DNA from: Erysipelotrichaceae bacterium
GTDB taxonomy: Bacteria; Bacillota_I; Bacilli_A; Erysipelotrichales; Erysipelotrichaceae
Length of the DNA: 18,685 bases
NCBI GenBank assembly: GCA_017511325.1
Contig: JAFWKS010000005.1
Location: forward strand, 1 to 18,685
Reading direction: 5' to 3'
Notes under the pieces: generated by a model
What the model saw: only the letters and a program-made list of their open reading frames with translations
What the model was told of the DNA's origin: nothing
Databases searched by the model: none
Translations under genes and position numbers: made by a program
Shown here: one piece after another, positions 7,482 to 15,765 of the stretch
Layout: each line of letters opens with the position of its first letter
Position numbering within the stretch: the stretch's first letter is position 1

Positions 7482-8342
7482 ATGAAAGTAAGAGAAATAA
7501 TCGACAAGATCCTTGATTATCATCCTCATCTTGAGGACTACAAAGGCTGCGACAGCTACAAGTGCGGCGATCCCGATACAGAGTGCACAGGCGTAGTGAC
7601 AGCCTTGACGCCAAACATTGCCGTCATCAGAAAAGCCATAGAACTGGGCGCCAACCTCGTTGTCGTTCACGAACCGACCTTCTATACATCCGAAGACGGA
7701 CCAGGCTGGTTTGAAGAATTCGGCAATCAAGTCTATGAAGAAAAAAGAAAGCTGCTTGATGAACACGGTATCGTCATCTGGCGCGATCACGATCATATGC
7801 ATTTCCATGATCCCGATTGCATCTTCGCCGGTGTATTGAAGTATCTGGGCTGGCAGGATAACGCCAGAGTCGATCGCGATACCGGACTGTTTGCCCACTA
7901 CCTGGTTGAAGTAGAAGAGATGAGCGTCAAGCAGTTAGCTGCCTATCTCATTGAAAAGATCGGACTCAACGGCGCCAGGATCATCGGTGATCCTGAAAAC
8001 AGAGTCAGTAAGATAGCTTTTGTAGGACACCTTTTTCCAAATGATTACATTAAGAAAGATGGCAGCAAGGGCGAATACTCCGTCAAGGTGATCGAAACAC
8101 TGGAAGATTTTGCGGATGTCATCATACCGGGCGAAGTCATCGACTGGACTGTTTTATCCTACATAAGAGATGCGAACGAACTGGGCAAGAATAAAGCAGC
8201 CATCAATATCGGCCACTTCAACTGGGAAGAGCTGGGTATGAGGTATATGAAAGACTGGCTAGATGAACTTATAGAAAACAAAGTGAACGTGACATATGTG
8301 CCTTCAGGTGATATGTACAGATACGTTGTGAAAGGTGAATAG
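7482..8342 (+). CDS. Nif3-like dinuclear metal centre protein
   Basis: A 286-residue protein resembling the NIF3/DUF34 family (E. coli YbgI type), toroidal proteins binding two metal ions with poorly defined activity. Seen here are VVHEPTFY (61-68) in the place of the usual HHP motif, a histidine-rich stretch RDHDHMHFHDPD (101-112), and GHFNWEE (244-250), which keeps the His-x3-Glu metal pair (His245, Glu249). In the first motif the second His of HHP is Glu64, a visible departure from the common form. The ATG at 7482 follows GAGG by 8 bases and starts 2 bases after the previous stop. Position between two sugar-esterase genes suggests a metal-dependent hydrolytic or isomerising step in the same pathway, but no reaction can be assigned. 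Confidence 0.82.
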   Translation: MKVREIIDKILDYHPHLEDYKGCDSYKCGDPDTECTGVVTALTPNIAVIRKAIELGANLVVVHEPTFYTSEDGPGWFEEFGNQVYEEKRKLLDEHGIVIWRDHDHMHFHDPDCIFAGVLKYLGWQDNARVDRDTGLFAHYLVEVEEMSVKQLAAYLIEKIGLNGARIIGDPENRVSKIAFVGHLFPNDYIKKDGSKGEYSVKVIETLEDFADVIIPGEVIDWTVLSYIRDANELGKNKAAINIGHFNWEELGMRYMKDWLDELIENKVNVTYVPSGDMYRYVVKGE

Positions 8343-8344
8343 AA

Positions 8345-9442
8345 ATGAAGATCAAAGAACTGCTGCCATTAATCAAGGTCCATGGAAGGACTGTCTATGA
8401 TGAACAGTCGCAGGCCCTCTACTGCAACTGGACCTGTTCCGGTTTTACCGTAAAGATCTCAGGCAAGACCCTTAAGATCAAAGTCAAGGCAAGCTATGAT
8501 CAGCTTCAGGGCATGCCTAATATGCCGACACCAGATCCTGACTGGCCATGTGTGGGTCTGGCTTTGAATGATGAGCTGATCTATCGTCATGTATGCAATG
8601 AAGAAGATGATTGGCTCAGCGTCTATGAAGCAAAGGAAGAAAAGATTGTTGAGTTAAGGATCGTCAAAGTCTCCGAAAATGCCAGAGGCAAACTCGGGAT
8701 ACTCGAAGTGGAGACTGATGGAGAATTTCTGGAATACAAAGATGAAAGACCTTTGATGGAGATAATCGGTGATTCGATCACTTGCGGTTTCGGTAATGAA
8801 GCGGAAAACAATTCACTGGTCTTCAAGACGAGCGAAGAAAATGGCTGGATGAGCTACGGAGCACAGGCTGCAAGGATGCTGGGCTATGAATTCAATATGA
8901 TCTGCGAATCAGGCATCAGTGCTGCCAAGCCTGAACATCCGATGTTTCCGATGCATGCGATGGAAGATATATACCGCTACACGGACGAACTCTTTGCCAC
9001 AAAATTCAAAAGAGAAAACAGGGAATGGGATTTTAAGAAGAACCATGCGGATATAGTCGTCGTCAATCTGGGCACAAACGATTCCAATCCGATCCGTTTC
9101 TACCGCGATTTCAATGAGATCAAAGCCATGGAAGACTGGTTCCATGCAAGGTATAAGGAATTCATCAGACAGTTAAGGAGCTTCAACGGACCGGATACTT
9201 TCATCTGCTGCACCCTGGGCTCGATGGATTACTATCTTTACTATCACATCAGGGATATAGTGGAAGAATTGAAACAGGAGACCGGTGATAAGAAGATCTG
9301 CTGCTTTGAATACATCCCGATCAACGTGATGTTTGAAGGCTATGGAGCGATGGGCCACCCTTCGATGAAGACGAACAACAGGATGGCAAAAGAACTGGTC
9401 AACTACATAAAGAAATATGTTCTGGAGGGAAAAGATGCTTAA
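8345..9442 (+). CDS. SGNH/GDSL carbohydrate esterase, CE2-like
   Basis: A 365-residue two-domain esterase. Residues 1-130 form a beta-sandwich-like N-domain (with the strand VKISGKTLKIKVKA), as in CE2 acetyl-xylan/acetyl-mannan esterases. The SGNH core has GDSITCGFG with Ser144, Gly190 in the ESGIS block, NLGTND with Asn245, and GHPS with His338. The residues just before His338 are GAMG, so no aspartate sits in the usual DxxH position; some CE2 enzymes are known to work with a Ser-His dyad. Expected activity is removal of acetyl or other short acyl groups from sugars. No signal peptide is present. The ATG lies 2 bases after the Nif3-like gene, with AAAGGTG upstream, and the end overlaps the kinase gene by 8 bases. 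Confidence 0.87.
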   Translation: MKIKELLPLIKVHGRTVYDEQSQALYCNWTCSGFTVKISGKTLKIKVKASYDQLQGMPNMPTPDPDWPCVGLALNDELIYRHVCNEEDDWLSVYEAKEEKIVELRIVKVSENARGKLGILEVETDGEFLEYKDERPLMEIIGDSITCGFGNEAENNSLVFKTSEENGWMSYGAQAARMLGYEFNMICESGISAAKPEHPMFPMHAMEDIYRYTDELFATKFKRENREWDFKKNHADIVVVNLGTNDSNPIRFYRDFNEIKAMEDWFHARYKEFIRQLRSFNGPDTFICCTLGSMDYYLYYHIRDIVEELKQETGDKKICCFEYIPINVMFEGYGAMGHPSMKTNNRMAKELVNYIKKYVLEGKDA

Positions 9443-10337
9443 AGAGAAACTGCTTGAGATCGATCCTGAAAAGTGGATAGCACCTCAGCTTGATGAAAAC
9501 ATGCCGCATGGCGATATGCCGGGAGACAAGATCGCGATCAACGAAGATCATATTGACAAGGCAAAGAAGATCTTTCCTTTACTGATCGAAGAACTAAGAA
9601 AAAACTGTTCTGAAAAAGTCGTCGTATCAGTGTTTGGCGGATCCGGTGTCGGAAAAAGCGAGATCGCTTCTTTACTGACATATTATCTGAAAGATGTCGG
9701 GATCGGAGCCTATGTATTATCGGGTGACAACTATCCGTACCGCATCCCGCTTTATAACGATGCGGAAAGACTTTCGATTTATAGAGCTGCCGGCTTAAGA
9801 GGTCTTGTCGATGAGAAAATGTACAATGATGAGATAAAGGAAACGTTATTTAAACTGTGGACTGATGAGACCGATCCTGATAAAGCCATGACAAAAGAGT
9901 ATCCCTGGCTTGAGATCTACCAGAAGGCAGGCCGCAGAGCCTTGAAAAGGTATCTGGGAACAGACAGGGAACAGGATTACAATGAAGTCAATAAGATCAT
10001 CGATGATTTCAAAAAAGGTGAAGCGAAGATCTACCTCAAAAGGATGGGACGCAAGGAAGAGGAACGTTGGTATGATCAGATCGATTTTTCTGATATAGAC
10101 GTACTGGTGATCGAATGGACGCACGGCGGAAACGAAGACCTCAAGGACATCGATATCCCGATCCTGTTGAATTCAACACCTGAAGAGACGATGGAGCACC
10201 GCCGCTTAAGAGCCAGAGACGGCAAGGTCGATTCGGCCTTTACGACACTGGTGCTTTCTGTTGAACAGGAAGAGCTCGATGAAAGAGGAAAGTTTGCGAA
10301 GATCAGGATCTCCAAAGCAGGCGAGATCATGAACTAG
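9435..10337 (+). CDS. P-loop small-molecule kinase
   Basis: A 300-residue P-loop protein with Walker A GGSGVGKS (68-75), a post-strand LSGDNYPYRIPLYND segment (96-109) where Asp98 could bind the acceptor, a Walker B-like strand DVLVIEWTHGG (222-232) and an arginine-rich lid RRLRARDGK (256-264). The order resembles uridine kinase, phosphoribulokinase and adenylylsulfate kinase relatives, but the protein is longer than a minimal kinase and has about 60 extra N-terminal residues. The acceptor is unknown. Its gene overlaps the CE2-like gene by 8 bases and sits 10 bases before the GH13 phosphorylase, so phosphorylation of a sugar, sugar acid or polyol released in the pathway is a reasonable inference. 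The ATG at 9435 is preceded by GGAGGG 5 bases upstream. Confidence 0.75.
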   Translation: MLKEKLLEIDPEKWIAPQLDENMPHGDMPGDKIAINEDHIDKAKKIFPLLIEELRKNCSEKVVVSVFGGSGVGKSEIASLLTYYLKDVGIGAYVLSGDNYPYRIPLYNDAERLSIYRAAGLRGLVDEKMYNDEIKETLFKLWTDETDPDKAMTKEYPWLEIYQKAGRRALKRYLGTDREQDYNEVNKIIDDFKKGEAKIYLKRMGRKEEERWYDQIDFSDIDVLVIEWTHGGNEDLKDIDIPILLNSTPEETMEHRRLRARDGKVDSAFTTLVLSVEQEELDERGKFAKIRISKAGEIMN

Positions 10338-10347
10338 AAGGAGGACT

Positions 10348-12015
10348 ATGGCCGAAAAGAAAATGGGCATCGGAACGATGCTGAATGCCTATCCCGACAG
10401 CGTCGGAGGAAGACTGTCAGATATCGTATCCCTGTTGAAGAAAGAAGAATTCAAGGACACCTTCAGATCGTTTTATATCCTGCCAAGTGTATTCAATACC
10501 GATCTTGACAGAGGATTTTCTCTGATCGATTATGAGATCTCAGAGACGCTGGCCAGCAGGAAAGATATCGATGATCTGCATGAACTCAATATCGACCTGC
10601 TTATGGATTTTATCCTCAACCACATCTCGGTATTGTCAAAGCAGTTTCAGGACATCTTGAAATACGGCGATGGATCAAAGTATCGCGATTTCTTCATCGA
10701 CTGGAACAAGTTCTGGGCAGGCAAGGGTGAGATGTGTTCAGAAGGCTATATCGTTCCGGATCAGGAATACATCAAAAACATGTTTTTCCGCAAAGCCGGA
10801 TTGCCGATCCTGATGGTCCGTTTCCCTGATGGCAGAGACGTTCCATACTGGAATACCTTCTATCAGGAAGTCATTTATAATCAGCTTGATCCGCTAGAGC
10901 TGGTCAGAAAACTTGATCTGCAATACGCAACGGCAATGAGGATCTCTGAAACAGTCAACAAGGATCTTAAGGAAAAGAAGGCTATTGAAGATATCGATCT
11001 CAAGGAATTCAACTGTTACAAGGATGAGATAGTTAAATATCTTAAAGACAATCGAAGCTATCTGGGGCAGATGGATCTCAACATCAAGTCACCGCTGGTC
11101 TTTGACTATTATTGTGAGACTTTAAGAAAACTGGCAGACTATGGCGTGGCGATCGTCAGACTTGATGCGTTTGCCTATGCGCCTAAGGAGCCGGGAGAAA
11201 AGAACTTCCTAAACGATCCTGGTACCTGGGATCTTTTGGAAAAGATAAACACTGAAGCATCCAAGCTTGGATTGACGCTGCTGCCGGAGATCCATGCGAG
11301 CTATGAAGAAAAGATATATAAACTGCTTTCTGATAAAGGCTACATGGTCTATGACTTCTTTTTGCCGGGCCTGTTGATCGATGCCTTCATCAGGAAAAAC
11401 GGTGAGTATCTCAAGAAGTGGGCCGATGAGGTCATTGAAAACAGGATTCTGACAGTAAACATGCTGGGATGCCACGACGGTATCCCTCTACTGGACTTAA
11501 AGGGATTGCTTCCTGATGAAGATATACAGACCATTATCGACACCGTTGTCGCAAGAGGCGGATATGTCAAGGATCTCCATGGCGCCAAGAATGTCTATTA
11601 TCAGGTAAATGCAACATACTATTCTGCACTTGGTGAAGATGACAAGCGCATGGAGATGGCCAGAGCCATCCAGCTGTTCATGCCGGGCAAACCGCAGATC
11701 TGGTATCTTGATCTGTTTGCCGGCAAAAACGACTACGCCGCAATGGAAAGAGCCGGTGCCGGCGGGCACAAGGAGATCAATCGCAGCAATCTCACGCTTG
11801 AACAGACTAAGGAATTATTGAAGAAAGATGTCGTAAAAGATCAGCTTGAACTGCTAAGGTTCCGCAATACCTGTCCGGTATTCAGTGAAGACGCCGAGAT
11901 AAATGTTGAATGCAACGAATCCAGAATGGAGATCACCTGGACCAACGAAAAGGGAAGTGTGAGCCTGTTTGCGGATTTCAATAGTGAAACATACAGAATA
12001 GAAAAGAGGTATTAG
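10348..12015 (+). CDS. GH13_18 sucrose-phosphorylase-type enzyme
   Basis: A 555-residue alpha-amylase-fold enzyme of the sucrose phosphorylase branch, which converts an alpha-glucoside plus phosphate to alpha-glucose 1-phosphate and the free aglycone. Conserved regions: DFILNHIS (87-94), VAIVRLDAFAYAPKEPG with nucleophile Asp273, LLPEIH with acid/base Glu314, and NMLGCHDGIPLLDLKG with Asp377. The N-terminal LDRGFSLIDYE also fits the branch. Sucrose phosphorylases are usually about 480-510 residues; the segment about 191-240 before GQMDLNIKSP looks longer and charged here and may alter acceptor choice. The aglycone could be fructose, a fructose phosphate, glycerol or glycerate, since all are known in GH13_18. 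AGGAGG lies 3 bases before the ATG. The next gene starts 2 bases after the stop. Confidence 0.88.
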   Translation: MAEKKMGIGTMLNAYPDSVGGRLSDIVSLLKKEEFKDTFRSFYILPSVFNTDLDRGFSLIDYEISETLASRKDIDDLHELNIDLLMDFILNHISVLSKQFQDILKYGDGSKYRDFFIDWNKFWAGKGEMCSEGYIVPDQEYIKNMFFRKAGLPILMVRFPDGRDVPYWNTFYQEVIYNQLDPLELVRKLDLQYATAMRISETVNKDLKEKKAIEDIDLKEFNCYKDEIVKYLKDNRSYLGQMDLNIKSPLVFDYYCETLRKLADYGVAIVRLDAFAYAPKEPGEKNFLNDPGTWDLLEKINTEASKLGLTLLPEIHASYEEKIYKLLSDKGYMVYDFFLPGLLIDAFIRKNGEYLKKWADEVIENRILTVNMLGCHDGIPLLDLKGLLPDEDIQTIIDTVVARGGYVKDLHGAKNVYYQVNATYYSALGEDDKRMEMARAIQLFMPGKPQIWYLDLFAGKNDYAAMERAGAGGHKEINRSNLTLEQTKELLKKDVVKDQLELLRFRNTCPVFSEDAEINVECNESRMEITWTNEKGSVSLFADFNSETYRIEKRY

Positions 12016-12017
12016 GG

Positions 12018-13670
12018 ATGGCATTTAAAAAGATCGAAAAGCTGATCAGAACCAGTGAAGGTGATATCTACTATGAATTTGAAGATAACGGATTTCAGGT
12101 CCTTTATATCCAGCCATTCAACGAGATCAAATCAAATCTGATCAACTATGGGTTTACCGGTCCGACTATCCTTTGTTTCCCGAACGAGAAGACAAACTTT
12201 GTCGGGCTGAGGGATCTGATCGAAGAGAGCGGATTGAAGCAGGTAGCTAAAGAGAACGGTGTCGGGATCATCATGGTCAATCCGAAAGGCAAGACCTGGA
12301 GAAATGAGGTTCGCGGCGGCTATGAAGCTGTCGTAAACAACCTGGGTATCGCTCAGATGAATTTCCGTGACGGTCTAGCTGTCATGAAAGATGACACCAG
12401 ACCTGATGAACAGTCCTACAACATCCTGGGATCCTGTGTCAGGATGTATGTCTATGGATTCGGCAGCGGTGCTGATTACCTTGCCTTGAATTATCTGAAG
12501 AAGATAAACGGCGATATCTCGATGGGAGATCTGGGATCAGCGGATGTCACACCGGTCTGTGTTACGCTCAAGGATCTTTCTGTCGTTCCGGAACCGGAAG
12601 AAAACGATATCCATGTCGTCTCGATAAACAACACTCCTGAACAGAATGCAGTCTTAAGAGGAAGCTGCGGCGATGTCCTGATGCAGGACGACTACAATCT
12701 GAAACGTGACTTCAGAGCTTACGTCGGCAATTACCGCCGCTGGGTCGGCAAGATCATGAAGGCCTACAACTATGAGGCAGAAGGCATCACTGCCAAGGCT
12801 GAGGAAGTCATGCTTCCAATCGCTGAAGACAACGCAAGCTTCAGAAAAGGCCTGCCGTTTTTAAGAGCCAGTGAGCACAAAGTCGGCTATGTGACCTTTT
12901 ATGACAAGGATCTTGATGTGACTTACACCAGAAGGCCTTTGATGCTGGTGTTCCATGGCGGGGGAGATTCTGCCTATGCAACAGCTTCTTTGGCTGAATG
13001 GCCAGAGATCGCTAAAGAGAACGGCTTCATCGCCGTGGCGGTCGAGATGCACATGAAAGTATCGGCATTAGAAGTCGTTTCTTTGATCGATCATCTGTGC
13101 GAGGAATATGCGATCGATGAAGAAAGGATCTATGCGACCGGTTTCTCGATGGGCGGCATCAAGAGCTGGGATCTCTTCCAGCAGTGTCCGGAAAGATTTG
13201 CGGGACTGCTGCCGATGGATGCGGCTGATTACCCGGGCAACAACTGTTTCTTCGGCAAGACCGAAAACATCAATGAAGATGTCCTTGTCCCATTGCTGTA
13301 TGTCGGAGGTGCAAGTTCTCCGCTGGTAGAACTGCCATGTCACGATGTCAGGGCGATCGAAAGAATGAAATATCTGGCTATGGTAAACGGTCTTGAAAAG
13401 AACTTTGAACTCGATGAAAACAAGGAAAACTGGGAAGATCCGTATGTCGGCACAAAAGGTGACAGAGTTGATATTCTGCACGATGAACAATATCCGAAGA
13501 GTGAATATTTTGTCCATTATTATGATTCGCAGGATGAAAACTGCTATACCTGTCTGATGGCCATCACCAATCACGGCCATGAGATCCGTCCTTTTACCAA
13601 CAGGTTCGCATATGATTTCATCAAACGCTTCTCAAGAAAAGACGGCAAGATCGTCATAGAAGAAGATTAG
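12018..13670 (+). CDS. Tandem alpha/beta hydrolase, first half inactive-looking
   Basis: A 550-residue protein built from two alpha/beta-hydrolase-like halves. The C-terminal half has the oxyanion motif FHGGG (312-316), the elbow GFSMGG with nucleophile Ser377 and a likely catalytic His in TNHGHE (His519 or His521), resembling PHB depolymerase/feruloyl-esterase-type enzymes. The N-terminal half repeats the fold order (GPTILCFPN strand, GVGIIMVNPKG, then YGFGSGAD), but the elbow reads GFGSG, so the central serine position is Gly149 and the half is probably non-catalytic. A duplicated, degenerate half could bind substrate or mediate dimer contacts. No signal peptide is seen. It is the last gene of the operon and ends at a strong terminator. 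Likely role: deacylation of a sugar or phenolic ester; exact substrate unknown. Confidence 0.82.
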   Translation: MAFKKIEKLIRTSEGDIYYEFEDNGFQVLYIQPFNEIKSNLINYGFTGPTILCFPNEKTNFVGLRDLIEESGLKQVAKENGVGIIMVNPKGKTWRNEVRGGYEAVVNNLGIAQMNFRDGLAVMKDDTRPDEQSYNILGSCVRMYVYGFGSGADYLALNYLKKINGDISMGDLGSADVTPVCVTLKDLSVVPEPEENDIHVVSINNTPEQNAVLRGSCGDVLMQDDYNLKRDFRAYVGNYRRWVGKIMKAYNYEAEGITAKAEEVMLPIAEDNASFRKGLPFLRASEHKVGYVTFYDKDLDVTYTRRPLMLVFHGGGDSAYATASLAEWPEIAKENGFIAVAVEMHMKVSALEVVSLIDHLCEEYAIDEERIYATGFSMGGIKSWDLFQQCPERFAGLLPMDAADYPGNNCFFGKTENINEDVLVPLLYVGGASSPLVELPCHDVRAIERMKYLAMVNGLEKNFELDENKENWEDPYVGTKGDRVDILHDEQYPKSEYFVHYYDSQDENCYTCLMAITNHGHEIRPFTNRFAYDFIKRFSRKDGKIVIEED

Positions 13671-13695
13671 TTGATCAGATAAACAAGGATAAATG

Positions 13696-13725
13696 AAAAG
13701 CTGCCTTATTCAAAAGGCAGCTTTT
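13696..13725. terminator. Bidirectional rho-independent terminator
   Basis: A perfect 12-bp stem AAAAGCTGCCTT / AAGGCAGCTTTT encloses a 6-base loop. The A-run and T-run flanks make it work on either strand, ending the plus-strand operon (stop at 13670) and the convergent minus-strand operon (stop at 13747). Confidence 0.93.
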
Positions 13726-13746
13726 ACGATTTTTAAGTGATCTCTA

Positions 13747-14169
13747 TTATTTATCTTCGATCCTGTAGAATCTGATCCATAGGCCATCGGTCTGCACGTC
13801 ACCTGTACCGACAAACCTTTCAGAGTGAAGCAGTGGAGCCAGGAGTCTGGAATCGGTGCGGAAGGTCGGTACTGTATCAAAATGCATCGAAGGTCTATTT
13901 GCCATCCAGCCGTTATTTTCGATATAGATGTGGCAGTCCTGTCCGTCTTTGTCTTTGCCGGAAAGGACATAGCGGGCTGAAAGATGACGCATATTGGTCT
14001 GATCGACGATCACGGTATCGACGCCCCAGGGTTCAACGATGCCTTTAAACAATTCACAGTCGACTGTCCCCGAGAAAGGTATCATCGATACCTCGCCTAG
14101 TTCCGTAGTCATCTTCAATCCCTTTTCAGCTATATCGATGTGGATCTCAAGTATAGGTTTATCTTTCAT
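13747..14169 (-). CDS. DUF3237-like protein
   Basis: A 140-residue protein whose pattern fits the DUF3237 family (a beta-barrel of unknown function): an N-terminal LEIHIDIAEKG strand, IPFSGTVDCELFKGIVEPWGVDT in place of the family's glycine-rich turn region, ARYVLSGKDKDGQDCHIYIENNG in the middle and FVGTGDVQTDGLWIRFYRI at the C-terminus. No catalytic motif is obvious. The ATG at 14167-14169 comes one base after the carboxylesterase stop, implying coupled translation; a longer frame would need a TTG inside the esterase gene and has no ribosome site. Position as third gene of an esterase operon suggests a part in handling the same substrate or its acyl product, without direct evidence. Confidence 0.7.
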   Translation of the reverse strand: MKDKPILEIHIDIAEKGLKMTTELGEVSMIPFSGTVDCELFKGIVEPWGVDTVIVDQTNMRHLSARYVLSGKDKDGQDCHIYIENNGWMANRPSMHFDTVPTFRTDSRLLAPLLHSERFVGTGDVQTDGLWIRFYRIEDK

Positions 14170-14170
14170 A

Positions 14171-15763
14171 TCAGTCTTTTGGTGTGAATCTGGCCGGGCC
14201 AAACAGCGAGATCACGAAATTGTTGCTTTGAAGTTTTTCATAGAAATATTTGAACTTCTCCTGATCTTGTTTGGCGATCATCCTGGAATCGTTGTTAAGA
14301 TTGATGATGTCAAAGTTTTCGGCATACTTTTTCCATTCCGGTCTTCCTTCGCCATTAGGATCGCCATTTGCGGCAAAGCTGTACCAGTAACCCTGAATGA
14401 GTTCCATGAAGTCATAGTCGGCACCTACCCAGTGATATGGGAAGAACGGATTTCTTTCACCGGTATCGACTCTGCCAAAGACGTATGGCATTTCCGCACA
14501 GTGCGGAGAACCGTCATTGTGACCTCTTTCGGTCTCATTTTCTTTGGACATCAGCCAGACGTAGGCATTTCTTCCTCTTTCGGCACAGAATTCACCGATC
14601 TTCGCACTTCCCATCAGCATGATGTCGGAAGCGATCGTTGAGACCTGCTTGGCAGCCATGATCTTATTATCAGCCGGATACCACTTCAACATGTTTTCAT
14701 AGTTGTCAGCGAAAGCTTCCTTGAGGTATTCGTGATACTGTTCCACAGAATATTCATCAGCTTTGACAGCTGGAAATTCCTGCGCGCAGGAGCCGATCAT
14801 GACATCGAAGTCATTGAATTCACCGTTTTCCATGATCTCGGAGTATTTCTTAGGGATGAATTCGCCATCGACACAGAAGGTGAAACCAAAGCCCATCGGA
14901 CCGACACCTTTGGATCTCTGGAACGCCTCATACTGATCAAAGAGTTCCCAGGCATCTTTTCTTCTTAGTTCTTCGATAGACTTGCAGCCGATGAAGTTCA
15001 TGTATTCGATACCAAGGTCTTCCATCTTCTTTCTTGGTCCTGGCTGCATGAAACCCCAGTAGATCGGACCGCTTTCGATGGAGACTCTGCTTATGAGGCC
15101 TTTCATCAATGGAGAGGCATGTAGAGCACCGGTTCCGGCTGCACCGCCTGACTGACCGGCTACGGTAATTCTGTCAGGATCGCCACCGAACTTTGCAATA
15201 TTTTCCTTGACCCACTTGCAGGCCTTGCGCATATCGTACAGGGCGTAGTTGCCGCTGGTACCGCCTGCTTCAGCAGTCAGTTCCGGATGAGCGAAGAAAC
15301 CGAAGAAGCCCAGACGGTAGTTGATCGTTACGACTACCATATCTTTTCTCTTGGCGAGACCGATACCATCACATACTACTTCGCAACCGCTTCCTGCGAC
15401 CATACCGCCGCCATGGATCCAGATGAAGACCGGAAGCTTATCTTCCTCGCTCTTGGCCGGTGTCCATACATTCAGATACAGACAGTCCTCTTCGTATTGA
15501 GAAGGAGCCATGAACTGCGGAACACCATGGACATTGGCTGGAAGATCTTCCTGTTCCATGACGTGCTGGATGGCGGCTGCTGAATACTGTACAGCCTTTC
15601 TGACTCCGCGCCATCTTTCAGGATCCTCGGGATGTCTGAAACGAAGGTCACCGACCGGAGGTGCGGCATAAGGGATGCCTTTGAAGATCTTGACATTACC
15701 TTCGACATAGCCCTGCAGCCAGCCTTGTTTGACCTGTACCTTTGCGTTTTCAAAATTTGTCAT
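14171..15763 (-). CDS. Type-B carboxylesterase
   Basis: A 530-residue carboxylesterase/para-nitrobenzyl-esterase family enzyme (COesterase). Motifs in order: FKGIPYAAPPVGDLRF (27-42), EDCLYLNVWTP (92-102), oxyanion IHGGG (116-120), NYRLGFFGF (148-156), the elbow GQSGG with nucleophile Ser205, Glu329 in SCAQEF as likely triad acid, and His421 in SPHCAEMPYVFG. The elbow is GQSGG rather than the more common GESAG. Length is normal for the family. No signal peptide, so it acts in the cytoplasm. The start ATG at 15761-15763 lies 2 bases after the EstA-like stop, with AGGGGGAAA just upstream. Such enzymes hydrolyse a broad range of short-chain and aryl esters; in this locus removal of bulky or aromatic acyl groups is a fair inference. 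Confidence 0.93.
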   Translation of the reverse strand: MTNFENAKVQVKQGWLQGYVEGNVKIFKGIPYAAPPVGDLRFRHPEDPERWRGVRKAVQYSAAAIQHVMEQEDLPANVHGVPQFMAPSQYEEDCLYLNVWTPAKSEEDKLPVFIWIHGGGMVAGSGCEVVCDGIGLAKRKDMVVVTINYRLGFFGFFAHPELTAEAGGTSGNYALYDMRKACKWVKENIAKFGGDPDRITVAGQSGGAAGTGALHASPLMKGLISRVSIESGPIYWGFMQPGPRKKMEDLGIEYMNFIGCKSIEELRRKDAWELFDQYEAFQRSKGVGPMGFGFTFCVDGEFIPKKYSEIMENGEFNDFDVMIGSCAQEFPAVKADEYSVEQYHEYLKEAFADNYENMLKWYPADNKIMAAKQVSTIASDIMLMGSAKIGEFCAERGRNAYVWLMSKENETERGHNDGSPHCAEMPYVFGRVDTGERNPFFPYHWVGADYDFMELIQGYWYSFAANGDPNGEGRPEWKKYAENFDIINLNNDSRMIAKQDQEKFKYFYEKLQSNNFVISLFGPARFTPKD

Positions 15764-15765
15764 AT

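Noticed and set aside
14170..14202. Longer DUF3237-like protein starting at a TTG at 14202
   Set aside because: No ribosome site, and the extra residues are explained by the end of the carboxylesterase gene in another frame.
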